NCBI GenBank assembly: GCA_004794655.1
Contig: SMMW01000183.1
Span: forward strand, 80,590-144,589
Direction of reading: 5' to 3'
Source: Marisa cornuarietis
Taxonomy: Eukaryota > Mollusca > Gastropoda > Architaenioglossa > Ampullariidae
Length of the DNA: 64,000 nucleotides
Shown: positions 41,933-52,739 of the stretch, in pieces
Position numbering within the stretch: position 1 is the stretch's first letter
How the letters are laid out: each line of letters begins with the position of its first letter
Notes under the pieces: model-generated
Seen by the model: only the letters and a program-made list of their open reading frames with translations
Databases searched by the model: none
What the model was told of the DNA's origin: nothing
Made by a program: the position numbers and the translations under genes

Positions 41933-44900
41933 CTGTATAGAAAAAAAGGATATTGACATGGATAATATTGATAACACAGGTGAAAACTGTCTCCACAACT
42001 AATGACACAATACAGTTATCAGATGAAAGTCCGACACAGACTGGACAAATGTAAACAAAAGAGTCTCGAGTGAACAAAGACACTTTGAAGGCGAGGAATG
42101 AGGAAGTGTAGCGACATGTTGATGCTAGTATGTCTGATAAGCAAACACGCACACAACATTTAAACGCACGTGCACACACGCAGTCAGTCAAGTGCATCTC
42201 ACACGCGCTTCTCGATGCAGTCAAACCTTGCGAACAGGAACCTGTCTCTTGTGTACAGGTGAAGGTTTGTATAAAACATGCTGATGACACTGGTAACATT
42301 GAATAATAGTCAGCACGTCTCACTTTCAAGTTACCAACCATTTCCGATTGACGACGACGTAGGCGCACGGGACTTAGGTTACGTCGCTCAATCTAATTAC
42401 GGACATTTCAACATCTATAGCGTTCCACAACGCGTCATCCCTAACAGTTGTGTGTGTTTTGGTGTTTTTTATTTTTAATGTTATCGTACTGCCACTAAAT
42501 TGCTCTCTGGGACAAATAAAGTATTATCTGATCTTATCCTTACCAGCTCTGGTAGCTGCTCTTGGTTCTTTCTTTCTAGGCAACTTCCTGAAAAATCAGA
42601 GTAGGTATATTAACAACACCTAGTAATATCATTTCAATATTTCCATCATATGCTCACTTGCATTCCTACAACATCTTCAAATCATAGTCTAATTTTGTAA
42701 GGGGTGGAGAGTGAAGCAAGTTTGACGAGAGGAGGACTGTCCCGATGGGTAAGCCTGGCGTCTTGATGAAGTAAAACCTAAGGGTTCTGTCGTAATAACA
42801 CATGTTCAAAGGTCACAACAACACATGCGCAGAGATCATCAATAACACGCTCAAAAGTAATCAATAGCACATGCTCAAAGGTAAGCAACAACATTTGTTG
42901 AAAGGTCCCTCGCTGACTGTGACTTCAGTTATGTTAGCAGTTAGAATTTACATCATTGTACTTGTCCAACATAATAAGTGGTGGTCTATTTCTGACAGAG
43001 CGCCGCTACCCTTACAGCATTTTGACATTTAGTACGAGACTAGCACGGGTCACGAGACTTTGGTGGTATGATAATACTTACACAGCAGCAAAGGCGCAGA
43101 GTGCGACGACGAGGACGTCGAAAACACAAGCCGCTACAACGATCAGAATCGAACAGTTAACGGGCTCGTCTAAAAGAAAAACAAACCTCCCGTAAAAGTT
43201 TCTTAGTGATTACACAATGTACAAAATGCAGTCTCTGTCTCTAGTGACTGGGACATAAGCTTTCATTGATACTGGTCATAGCACACTGCTTGGTATAGTC
43301 ACAAGTTATCACCAGCATAATTTACCGGTCACGTTGTCAACGCTACCCTTACCTGGGCAGGATCCGTCGATAGGACTACAGACTTGTGAATTCTCGCAGA
43401 CTGGGTCCCCGCAGATATGTTCACAATTACCTCCGTAATACCCTGGCCTACAGGCTGTGGATACAGTCCATTCAGATCACAAAGTCAACACTAATATTTA
43501 TATATATATATATATATCGTAAATGAACAAACTTTTAAGCACAAAATGTCACATCGCTTTCATGCGTTTTATAAATACAAGATTAAATGTTGACAAGATG
43601 ACATATTACTGTAGAAAATTAATTGTTCAACTATAAAAGTAAAAAAATGTAACTAAACACATCTTTCTCATCATAAATGTCGATTTGTGACTGTCATATT
43701 CTTCCATAAGTGACAGGAGGCTTGATGTCTGCTGTTGTGCGTGTTTGCTTTAGGAAAGCAAGATGATGGAAACTGCCACCAAATTAGCTACAAACCCCAG
43801 TCAGCTGTGTATTAACCTTGTTTATTAAACTCAACGTGGACCTTATGTTGAAGTTGTTATCATTACTTTCTGTTTACTTGCTTAGGGTTAAGTGTCGTTT
43901 ATTACTGATGATGAGTAAATAAGTAAATAAAGTAAATAAAGTAAGTAAATAAATAGATAAACACCAGGAAAGTAAAAAATAAAGACAGAAGTGTTGCTTC
44001 GTTGTTTAATTTGAAGTCCGTCTTAAATAAACAGATGGGTCTTCAGTCTTTTTGAAACGTGGTTGCTGAGGTGATGGTGGACAATGACGATGGCAGAGCA
44101 TTCCACAGTTTAGGTGCAGTGTTTGTGAAGGCCCTGGTTCCAGTGTCTTGTTTGTGTCTTCCACTGCAATCTCGATATGATGGTAACCACAGCAAGTGAG
44201 TTGGCAGCAACCTGAGTCAGCATGGGCCGTAGTCTACCTAAGTCCTCAAAAAGTAGTAGGATTTTGCCACAACAGAACTAACATGGTTACACATGGAGAG
44301 CTCTACATCAATAAACAGTCCGAGGTCCCGTACACAGTCAGCAAAAGCTATGGAGGTGTCACCGACCTGCACGGCACTAATGTCGATCTGCTCCCTTCTG
44401 GCCCTGGGGCCGCACAGTAACGCTTCTGTCTTGTCGTTTTTGAGTTTAAGATAATTCCTGGTCATCCAGGCCTTCACCGCAACACAACAAGATTCAAGTC
44501 GTTGAAGCACATTCCTAGCCACTGCTGCGTCGGGGGGAAAACTGTTCAGAATCTTATTGTTATTGCTCTTTGGTAAAGCTAAATGATGGCCACATGAAAA
44601 AATATTTAACCCTCCTTGTAAAATCTGCAATACCCAAAGCTCTGACATAAGCTTTAACACAGTGAATATCTCGTGTTGTTAATAGGTGCGATTTCACTTT
44701 CAGTAGTATTGTGGAAGACCTTAAGAAAGTTCCTATAAACTGGGTGTTGTTTGGTACAAATGCCTTCATAATAATCTCATCTGCATAATGGACAGTATTG
44801 CTGACTGCCTCAGGCCTATTCATCCGAAAGTCGAAGATCATTTCCTTAGTCTTTGAGGCATTCAAGACAAGGAAGTGTTGGTCATGGTGACCGGACACTT

Positions 44901-45221
44901 AATCCCCGACACGTAACCCCTAGACATTTAATCCCCAAACACTTAATCCTCAAAAATGCCCCCAAACCGCGACACAACATTCAAACTCGCTATTTTGTGA
45001 ACTTGAAATATTATAACCCACGTGACTGTCAGGAGCAGCAAGATGTGTAAGAACCGTAAGTGCATACACAGCAGCTTTCACCAACTTCTTGTCACAAGAC
45101 ATGGCACTGACTTCCGAAGCACAGCAAGCGATGCCCCAACATGCCCTCCTCACAAAACACAAGAAGCGAGTGAGGTAGGCAAGAATACCACCAATAAGGC
45201 TCAACGGGCGTAAAAGCACAC

Positions 45222-45268
<47 letters not shown>

Positions 45269-45747
45269 TTACAAAGGGTGTGCTCAGGCAGGCTGTAGGT
45301 TGAACCTAAGTGGGTGACAGGTTGATCAGCGAAGCATGACACAGACTTGCACATCAAAGCGAAGTGTGACCCGCAATACTGCCCTGCAGCCCCCGCTACT
45401 ATCACCACCACTGCTACCACCACCACCACTATTACAAAACCATTTTGTTTCTCAAGGTGGTAAATTTGATATCTTTTTCTACGTCCCTGTACTCTACACT
45501 TCATAATGATCATTTAATTTTGCATATTCGACACATTTGACTTACTGTAGACCTCCACTTCGCATATCATTAGCAGTGGGTCAAAGACATTCTCAGTTTT
45601 GAAGACTTTTCGTTGCAGCTTCACAACTTGAGCAGTTTTATTGGTTGTATTCAAGTATTGTGGGTCATTCATCGGCTCCTGGTAATAGGCAAACTCTTCC
45701 CCATCCAGTAACACGGCGATTCCCCTTTTCTGACGCACTGAAAATAA

Positions 45748-45804
<57 letters not shown>

Positions 45805-47931
45805 AGGCACAGCACCATCCACAACAGATAATGTTGATGTAGATGTGTACTTTTTCTTAGTTTTTAATTTCGCAGAGCACTTGAAGTGTAAGCACAGTAA
45901 ACAAGTCAGGTGTTTCAATTTACTCAGCACTAAGAAGAAAGAGGGATGGACGCGAGCCAGTAAAATTTGATTTCTCATTCCTTAATGTTTTGTTGCATGG
46001 TGCAAGTTGAGATCAGTTTTTCACTTAGATTATTCTAATAAGTTACAGTAAATAACGAAGGGTAGTAATGTCAACAATGAGAATCATCTTTAAATCAAAC
46101 TAGTTTATTCATTGTACACATTCTTTTGTGTAAAGTGATGGTTCTACTTCTAGCTCAAGCTTGAATTATTTCTGATGAAATGTCATCGCTAGGACAAGTT
46201 TTCTTCTTCTTGTCAAACTAAATCTCTACACTGCAAGCAAGCATATCTTTACTTCTAAAAAACAAACTTTTCTTTTGAATGAAAATCTTCAGTGAGCGAA
46301 TCTTTACCCAGTAAGCAGCTCGTATGTCATGAGATAACATGGGTGCTGGGTACATTTTTGAAAGAACATCTCGAGTTTTAAGTCACAAGTTCTCAGTATA
46401 TATAATAGATAGCTTTTACTGTTTTACTTGTTGTGTAACTTCTACTGATCATGTTGTTTGCTGTGTCAGTGGATTAGCACTGGAGGATGTGACCTTAACT
46501 CTGTAGTCAAGCTTTACACAAATGCACATTTATTAATCTCGCTTTATTAATATCATTATCATCTTCTATAAAGTGTACATGTAACACTTTTCTTTATTGC
46601 ATTAGGTGACTGATAAATAAAAAAGCAATTTTCTGCACTTTTTGGTAGAAAAACCAAAAGCATCCTGTGCAAGTTTTCTCTTCATCCTCAAAGTGACAAA
46701 CTACGATTGCTTGGGTTACTAATTGGTATTAAAACTGCTTCTTAGTTTCTTGCGAATCAAATCCCCAATGATGAAGTTGTATAAAACATTTGCTTAGATC
46801 TCAATGAATGAAGGAATAATGAAAAAAGAATAATGATTAATAAATAAAGACGGGAAATAAGAATGGCTTGAGGTGTTATGCCCATTGGGACATATGAAAG
46901 CTAGCAGCTTGTAAGCACCAGCCTATTGACCACAAGTATGGTGGAGCTCTTTCCTGTCACATAAAGAGGTTTGGTTTCGTCAGACATAAGTGCAGCAAAC
47001 TTCAAGTCACTCTCCGCAGGTGGAAAGGGTGCCAGGGGCTTACTTTCTTGCCTTTCCCTGATAGGTAGACATACAGACATACCTGTGGGTTGAGCAAGTT
47101 TATCATCGCCGTAAGTCAATTCTACCATCGTTGTAGGTGAAGACTACTATCATACATCAGGAAAGCATAGACCCCGCAAACTACTCTGGAGTCAAAGGCA
47201 CTAACCTGAAGATTAGATAAGGTTTTTTTTACTATTGAGTGTATACGCGTAAAATGTGAGGGTGAGATAGAAAAGCATGTAGCAGCGTCGATGACGATTA
47301 TGCTTACTGTCATCAGCCCAGTCGATCTTGATCCCAGCAATGACATACCGCTGCCCTAGATTGACTTGCCAGAAAGGTGTATAATCATTCACACCAGTGG
47401 ACATACATTCGTAATCTAACGGATTGTGATTCATCCATTTTATATTCGTCGTTGTCTTGCCATTAACTGCAGTACAGGCTGGAGCAGAGGTGCGATTATA
47501 CTTGGGCAGGTCATTGAAGATTGAACTTACGATCACGTCTTTACCGAGTGCGACATTCACTGCAAGCAAGAAAAGAATGAAATGTTGAATCAACTCTTAA
47601 CATCTGTGTAGATTGATATTATATGTATAATAATACATTTGAGTCACAATGAAAGCAGAGCATTGTTCAAACGTAAAATATAGATTTGATTTATTAAAAT
47701 ATTTGTAAACGTTCTTGTTCGCTGCTCATGAAACATACTTAGTAATACAGATTATGTGATAAATACCATAAGTTTACTTAATTTCACTTGTACTGAGCAT
47801 GTACAACTACCAAAATAAAGCCATTCACGACTCGAATTTACCTTTGCGAGACATACTGGCAAAAAAGTAACGTCTCACTCTTGTGCATCCAAATGATTCA
47901 CAAGTGCATACCGTGGAAAATTCATTTTGTT
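41778..47931 (-). CDS. Gene B: fucolectin-EGF-transmembrane protein, 3' part (exons listed separately)
   Basis: Seven minus-strand exons (47931-47842, 47559-47308, 45737-45546, 43454-43353, 43169-43082, 42587-42544, 41932-41778) join with matching phases 1,1,1,1,2,1 and end in a stop. The product has a short Cys-containing linker, one fucolectin-type lectin domain, one EGF-like module, a single membrane helix and a basic then strongly acidic cytoplasmic tail, so it would be a type I surface protein with a lectin ectodomain. The lectin fold is known to bind fucose or other glycans; its ligand here is unknown. Upstream exons must exist: 57690-57583 and 56900-56772 (two EGF modules) are the best candidates. 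An alternative start is ATG at 47593-47591, from which a signal-peptide-like MIQHFILFLLAVNVALG runs in frame into the lectin domain. Confidence 0.8.
42440..42540. repeat. LINE-type 3' tail
   Basis: gggacaaataaagtattatc then tgatcttatc resembles 3' ends of L2/CR1-type elements. It lies in a gene B intron just below the 42544 donor. Confidence 0.4.
42544..42587 (-). CDS. Basic juxtamembrane exon (gene B)
   Basis: 44-base exon with acceptor gatttttcag (42589-42588) and donor gtaagg at 42543. It reads KLPRKKEPRAATRAG, phase 2 in and phase 1 out. The positive charge right after the helix fits the cytoplasmic side of a type I membrane protein. Confidence 0.75.
43082..43169 (-). CDS. Transmembrane exon (gene B)
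   Basis: 88-base exon with acceptor tttcttttag (43171-43170) and donor gtaagt at 43081. It reads DEPVNCSILIVVAACVF then DVLVVALCAFAAV: about 24 mostly hydrophobic residues with one Asp in the middle, a single-pass helix. Phase 1 in, phase 2 out. Confidence 0.82.
43353..43454 (-). CDS. EGF-like exon (gene B)
   Basis: 102-base, phase 1-1 exon with acceptor tatccacag (43456-43455) and donor gtaaggg at 43352. It reads CRPGYYGGNCEHICGD and then a Cys pattern ending SPIDGSCPG. All EGF cysteines are present. Confidence 0.88.
43905..44562 (-). mobile_element. CR1/L2-like LINE, 3' end with internal deletion
   Basis: The minus-strand frame 44560-44238 matches the frame at 62887-63195 (QRLESCCVAVKAWMTRN, EALLCGPRARREQI, VRDLGLFIDVELS). 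Relative to that copy about 300 bases are missing at 44170-44176, where tcatatcgagatt runs straight into gcagtggaagac. The C-terminal WNALPSSLSTI part and the (aagtaaat) tail at 43916-43970 follow. It lies in a gene B intron. Confidence 0.92.
44690..44898 (-). mobile_element. Rex1/CR1-like LINE fragment
   Basis: The minus-strand frame reads HFLVLNASKTKEMIFDFRMN, a motif just after the catalytic box of such reverse transcriptases, then NTQFIGTFL. Truncated on both sides. Confidence 0.75.
45223..45265. repeat. (GT)n microsatellite
   Basis: About 21 GT units in a gene B intron. Confidence 0.97.
45546..45737 (-). CDS. Fucolectin domain, second half (gene B exon)
   Basis: 192-base exon with acceptor cttattttcag (45739-45738) and donor gtaagt at 45545. 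It reads RQKRGIAVLLDGEEFAYYQE and ends PLLMICEVEVY, aligned with 17046-17240 of gene A (VQVLLDGS ... PLLNICELQVF). The acceptor is only 9 bases from a (GT)26 tract in the transcript. Confidence 0.88.
45749..45801. repeat. (AC)26 microsatellite next to a splice acceptor
   Basis: On the transcribed strand it reads (GT)n followed by cttattttcag and the exon at 45737. Confidence 0.97.
45802..47307. other. Gene B intron, nothing recognised
   Basis: A minus-strand frame at 47128-46901 (MVELTYGDDKLAQ...) passes a possible donor, gtatgt, at 47081-47076 but has no acceptor or homologue that would place it in gene B. Otherwise AT-rich. Confidence 0.35.
47308..47559 (-). CDS. Fucolectin domain, first half (gene B exon)
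   Basis: 252-base exon with acceptor cttgcttgcag (47561-47560) and donor gtaagc at 47307. It reads NVALGKDVIVSS, later CTAVNGKTT, then FWQVNLGQRYVIAGIKIDWA: the N-V-A-L-x-K opening, A-V-N-G-K loop and W-x-V-x-L strand of the fucolectin/F5/8-type family. Phase 1 in and out, as in gene A. Confidence 0.9.
47842..47931 (-). CDS. Linker exon upstream of the lectin domain (gene B)
   Basis: 90-base exon, acceptor ctgtttcag (47933-47932), donor gtaaat at 47841. It reads QNEFSTVCTCESFGCTRVRR then YFFASMSRK and joins in phase to V-N-V-A of the lectin exon. Four aromatic and three Cys residues, no family recognised. If the alternative start at 47593 is used, this exon would not be part of that transcript. 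Confidence 0.5.
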
Positions 47932-48030
47932 CTGAAACAGTAAAACAGAACGTATTGGTTTACTTTTTGTTTTTAAAATGTTTAAAGTCCACAATTAAAG
48001 GTGAAAGGGGAAATTAATTTTATTATAATT

Positions 48031-49259
48031 TGTCATCAAATAACTCTAGTGGGTAGGTAAAATCGCCCCACTTAGTGACTATGGCAGCTTGATGACAACC
48101 GTGAGGCCCTTTGGCAAGAAAGAGGGTTCGTATGTCTAGCAGAGAGGTATTTGTTTTGAGTAGATCACGATTGGCTGGCTGACCAACGTCAACAAAGTCT
48201 AGGGAAAGAGAGAGACACCTCGAGGGCGCGCATCTGTTTGCCGCCAGACCACGTAAGTAGACAGGGGTAGGGAGGTTTAGCCACCTTACCGAGACCACCT
48301 GTAGGCGTGGCCAATGGTCAGAGAGGGAGATTTCCTTTTGTCGTTACTAGCTGTACTTGTTGCTGATTGGATGATGAGTGAGTGAACAATGGCATAACTC
48401 AATTTTTTGTATCTGTGAGAATGTAGAGATAAAATTAGAGAGACAAAAACGCACTTCGCTTACTTTCGGCAAGACGTCAGAGTGGACGGAGCAACGGGTC
48501 AGTAGCCGAAGCGACTTTAGCTTCCTAACGCCATCTACACTTCTGCCTCGAGACCGAGTGTTAGTCACCAGGGAAAGACTCGGGAGGAAAGAAGTTGGGT
48601 TAGAGAACCTTGAGTGAAGGAGGCTGTGTGACTGTGGGCTCGCTCTACCGGTGTGAGAGGTAGACGTTCAACGTTAAGGCCGCTAGAAGTCATTGGTTCT
48701 CAAGAACTGAGACCGTCTGTTGGTGGTGTTCGTTTGGGGGGTGTACGAGGCATTACAGTCGTCGAAGAAACTACGTGTGTGCCAGGAGTGGCGTATAGCT
48801 CGAATTTGTGTCGCCGGGAGAAGCAGTCATCACTCTCTGACGTGGTTCGCAGTTCGAGGGAAGGAAGACGACAGATCATCAGACAATACTTCGAGGGAAA
48901 TCCTCAGTGTGTCGTGACAGCAGAAGTATTGGACTAACAACAAACCAGCTGTAACAGAGCTAAGTTGGTGCGCTTGCGAGTGTGACTGGTAGTTATAGAG
49001 AGAGGTAACAGCACTGTAACATCAGAAGTACGCTTTAGCACAGATAGTATTGGGACCCCCCTAGACGAGGCCATTTACTAAAAGTAAAAAGTAAAAGTAC
49101 TGGACCCTCTGCTGGACTTGGTCAGAAACTGCTTCTCGTGTGTTTTCCCCTGCAGGTTATGTTGACGTGGGCGGCTAGTGTTGAGTAACTAGTGCCCACG
49201 TGCCCTTTCCCCAGGGCCAGTATTCACGTTCTGGTTGAGAGACCAGGGATACTGTCACA
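48031..49259. mobile_element. Solo LTR, family 2 (1229 bp)
   Basis: It begins TGTCATCAAATAACTC and ends GATACTGTCACA. It is flanked by a perfect 5-base duplication taatt (48026-48030 and 49260-49264). It is homologous to 34661-35660 in the same orientation, with about 190 extra bases near the right end (49019-49206) and other indels. Confidence 0.93.
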
Positions 49260-49479
49260 TAATTGCTATAATTATTGTAATTATTATAACAATTAATATT
49301 AAATTATTATTATTATTATTTCCGTAGGTGGGAAGTGGGTAGTTAGCTCGACTGTAGATCAAGAAGCAGCTGAGTAGAGGCCAACGAGAGCTTGTGATTG
49401 TACATAATGTTCAACTATAAACAAAAGTGGATGCTTGGTATATCGGAGAATGGGTGGAGGTAGGAGGAGAGGCAGCAGC

Positions 49480-49665
49480 AAAGCAGAGATCTAATGAACG
49501 GAAACATGCTTGAAGAAGTAAGCAGCTTTTAGTACTTGGACCCCCCCCTACAAAGGTGGCAGCTTTACGACAGATGTCTCCATCAGGATCACGACAGCAA
49601 TAGGGGCCATGGCTAGACTGCACTGGAGCAGTCATAACATTTACTACGAAATACAATCTGTACAA
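49480..49665 (+). mobile_element. RTE remnant
   Basis: gaagaagtaagcagctttta, then gtacttgga, atcaggatcacgacagcaat and atggctagactg match the RTE region encoding VSSFKYLG and ATAAMARL. Strongly decayed. Confidence 0.75.
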
Positions 49666-50221
49666 TAGGGTGTAGCGTCATCCAATACATTGTAACAGAT
49701 CAACAGGCACATTTGGGCACATTTGGGGTTTTGTACAACCAGCTCTGCTGAGTGAATGTATAGCAAAGAAATCTGCAATGAGCAGAACTCCTCCTTTCTC
49801 CTGCCCTAAAACATACAAAAAATGATGGTTTTTTTTAACTAAATGTTTCCTTTTTTGTCTAAAGTTCTGTATTTAATAACTGCAATAAAAGGACAGTTTA
49901 TGATAATATTTGCACTGTCAGATAATAAATATAAGCAGTGCAGGCACCGGTTTTTGTTTCTAGTCACGAGGTAAATGAGAATGTTGCTGAGTCTGAAATG
50001 ACCGCATCAAGTCTCTTGATGACAGCTCGAATGTAACCATCCCTTGCATCAATCCCATAGTCTGATTCCGATGCCTCGCTCACTTGTCCTGACACAGAGT
50101 TAAACTCCCTGAGAGTGGCCAAGTATGTGACTGATGAATCAGAATCAGTTTATTGAGTAGGCCTTCGGCCCATTTCAAGGGGGAGAATAACGATCAGGTA
50201 TATATACATATACCAATAGTC
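49666..50221. other. No gene seen
   Basis: No supported frame. Confidence 0.45.
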
Positions 50222-52568
50222 ATCAGTCAGTCAGTCGTCCCTTGCCTGGCACCTGGCGTTGGGGGGAGCACATGGATAGACGCGGCAGCTGATAGGGCCC
50301 GCCACTCTTGCCTGTTTTGGGCAATAGTCAGCAGGTCCTGTACAGGACGACCAGTCCAGTCTTTGACGTTCGTAAGCCAGTTCTTTCTCTGACCACCGCG
50401 GCGTCGGCTACCCTCCAAGGTGCCTTGAAGGATAGTCTTCGACAAGGTGTCGTGCCGGGTTACATGGCCAAAGAAGACCAGCTTACGTCGCTTGACTGTT
50501 GATAGTAGAGGTTCCTGGTGTCCTACCAGTGTGGCAATCTTGTTTCTTACAAAGTCGTTGGTTTTGTGTTCTTTGTATGAGATCCGGAGCAGCCTCCTCA
50601 GACACTTGTGCTCGAATGCCTGGATTCTCCTTTCTGTTTCGGCGAGTAGAGTCCACGTGTCGCATCCGTAGAGCAGGATCGGCACTACCAGGGATTTGTA
50701 TAGCCTGTACTTGGTAGTGAACCTTATCTTGTGGCTATGCCAGATCCTATCTAGCCTAGCCATTGCTGCTGTTGCTGTTGCGATCCTGATGCGGATATCT
50801 TGCGTGGAGCTGCCGTCCTTGGAGAGAGTGGCTCCCAAGTACTTGAAGCTGCTTACCTCTTCGAGCTGTACCCCGTTCATATAGATCTCTGCTTTGCCGT
50901 TGCCATTGATCATAACTTTGCTCTTTTCTGTGCTTGTCTCCATTCCATATGCGTTTGAGCTGTCTGTCAGTCTGTTGGTGAGGTCTTGCAGTTCCTTGTT
51001 TGTACCTGCTAACAGATCTATATCATCTGCAAAGCGTAGGTTGCAGATTGGTCTTCCACCGATTGAAATGGAGGTATGGTGGTCATGAAGAGCTTCAAGC
51101 ATGATGTTCTCCAAGAATATATTAAACAACACGGGTGATAGGGGACATCCTTGACGTACCCCTACTGTGGTACGAAAGTAAGCTCCTATTTGGTTGTTAA
51201 GCAAAACTGTACTCGTTGAGCTGTTATACAACGCTTCAACGACTTGGACAAGCCCTTCTTCAATGTTGAATTTCCGCATCACATGCCATAGCCCCTCGTG
51301 CCAGACTCTGTCAAATGCCTTCTTAAAGTCAATGAAGTTGTGGTAAAGGTCCCGCTGATGCTGCAGATGCTTTTCTATAAGAAGACGACAGTTGAAGATC
51401 TGCTCAACTGTGCTTCTACGTTGTCTGAAGCCAGCCTGTTCTTCTGCTAGCAGCTCTTCTGCGGTGGTTCTGATGCGGTTCTGTATGACCTTCAGCATGA
51501 CTTTACTTGGGTGACTGATAAGGCTTATTGTTCTGTAGTTCTGACACTGTTTGCTGTTTCCTTTCTTTGGGAGGGGAATGATTAGTGACTGCGTCCATTC
51601 TCTGGGCCATTCCTTGCACTCCCAGACTCTTTGGCACAGAACAGTTAGGGCTTTTGTAGTTGCTTCCCCACCCTGCTTGAGCAGCTCAGCTGGTACATTA
51701 TCAACGCCTGGTGACTTTCCTCCCTTCAGACTATGTACAGCTTTTTCGACCTCTTCCCGTAGGACTGGTATGTCTGCAGGTTCACTGTCTCTAGTCTGGT
51801 TGTTTTGGAGAATGTTGGCGTCGGTCTTCAGCTGGTAATTGTACAGGTCCTTGCAGTATTCTGTCCATCGGTTGAGTACAGCATTGCCTTCTGTGAGAAG
51901 GTGACCATTGCTGTCTTCGATGACTGAGATCTTTTGCTGGTCTGTCTTAGTGAGGGTCTTTAGAAGTTGGTAGGCCTTTTGCTGTCACCTCGTGCCATTC
52001 CAACCTCTATGTCCTGGCACTGCTTCTCGATCCAGCTCTCTCTAGCTGCCTTCATCCCTTTCTTAATGGCACAATTCACTTCTTTGTATTTGGTTGCTGC
52101 TTCTGGTTTGCTTTTCTTTTCTCTCTTCAAGGCCCTCCTTTGGTCACAGAGGTCTAGTATGTCGTTCGTGACCCATGGCTGTTTCTTGTTTCTATGTCGC
52201 CCTAGAACCTGGGCTGTCGACAGTAGCACCTCTTTGATGTTTCCAGAGAGGGTGTCTACATCACAGTCCACCAGGTTCAGTGCGCCAAATTTTCCGCCAA
52301 CCGTGGCCTTGAAGACTTCTGCAACCTTTGGGTCTTGCAGCTTCTCCAAATCAAAGCGAATTCGGGGAGTGTTTGAGAGTCGCTTCGCTTTCAGCCTCAG
52401 CTTCAGGTTTGTTAGAACAAGGTCATGGTCGCTGCCTATGTCAGCGCCTGGGTACGTCCTTGTCTTGGCCCTGTTGATGCTGGATTTGAAGCGTCTCGGC
52501 AGGAGGATGTAGTCGATCTGATTATGGACCAGTCCGTCTGGTGAGTGCCAGGTGGCACCAATAGTCAT
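50222..52568 (-). mobile_element. RTE-like LINE, best-preserved copy
   Basis: The 423-codon frame 51498-50227 has reverse transcriptase motifs EEQAGFRQRRST, NFIDFKKAFDRV, VRQGCPLSPVLFNIF and the catalytic LRFADDIDLLAG, and runs to the end of the element (GARQGTTD stop). The frame stays open upstream without ATG to about 51985. There a small deletion in an A run (near 51985-51990) shifts it relative to 52568-51960, which holds the end of the endonuclease (QIDYILLPRRFKSS, SDHDLVL). Truncated at about 52560, within the endonuclease. The tail is ctgactgactgatgac. Few mutations imply a fairly recent insertion. Confidence 0.95.
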
Positions 52569-52739
52569 ATAATTGTGGATAAGGGCAACATGTCCAGGTA
52601 CAAGTAAAGATATGCATTAAGTCATTTAACACCATACAGTCATATAAATATACATGTACAAATTAATATTGATCAAATTAATATTGGTTACAACATATAA
52701 CCAACTAACATTAACATAATTATATGGCATTCCTCGGTA

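Noticed and set aside
42278..42478. Small plus-strand frame in a gene B intron
   Set aside because: It overlaps a LINE-type tail and shows no domain.
46901..47128. Possible extra exon of gene B (MVELTYGDDKLAQ...)
   Set aside because: A donor-like gtatgt is present but there is no acceptor that fits the phase, and the flanking lectin half-exons already join correctly without it.
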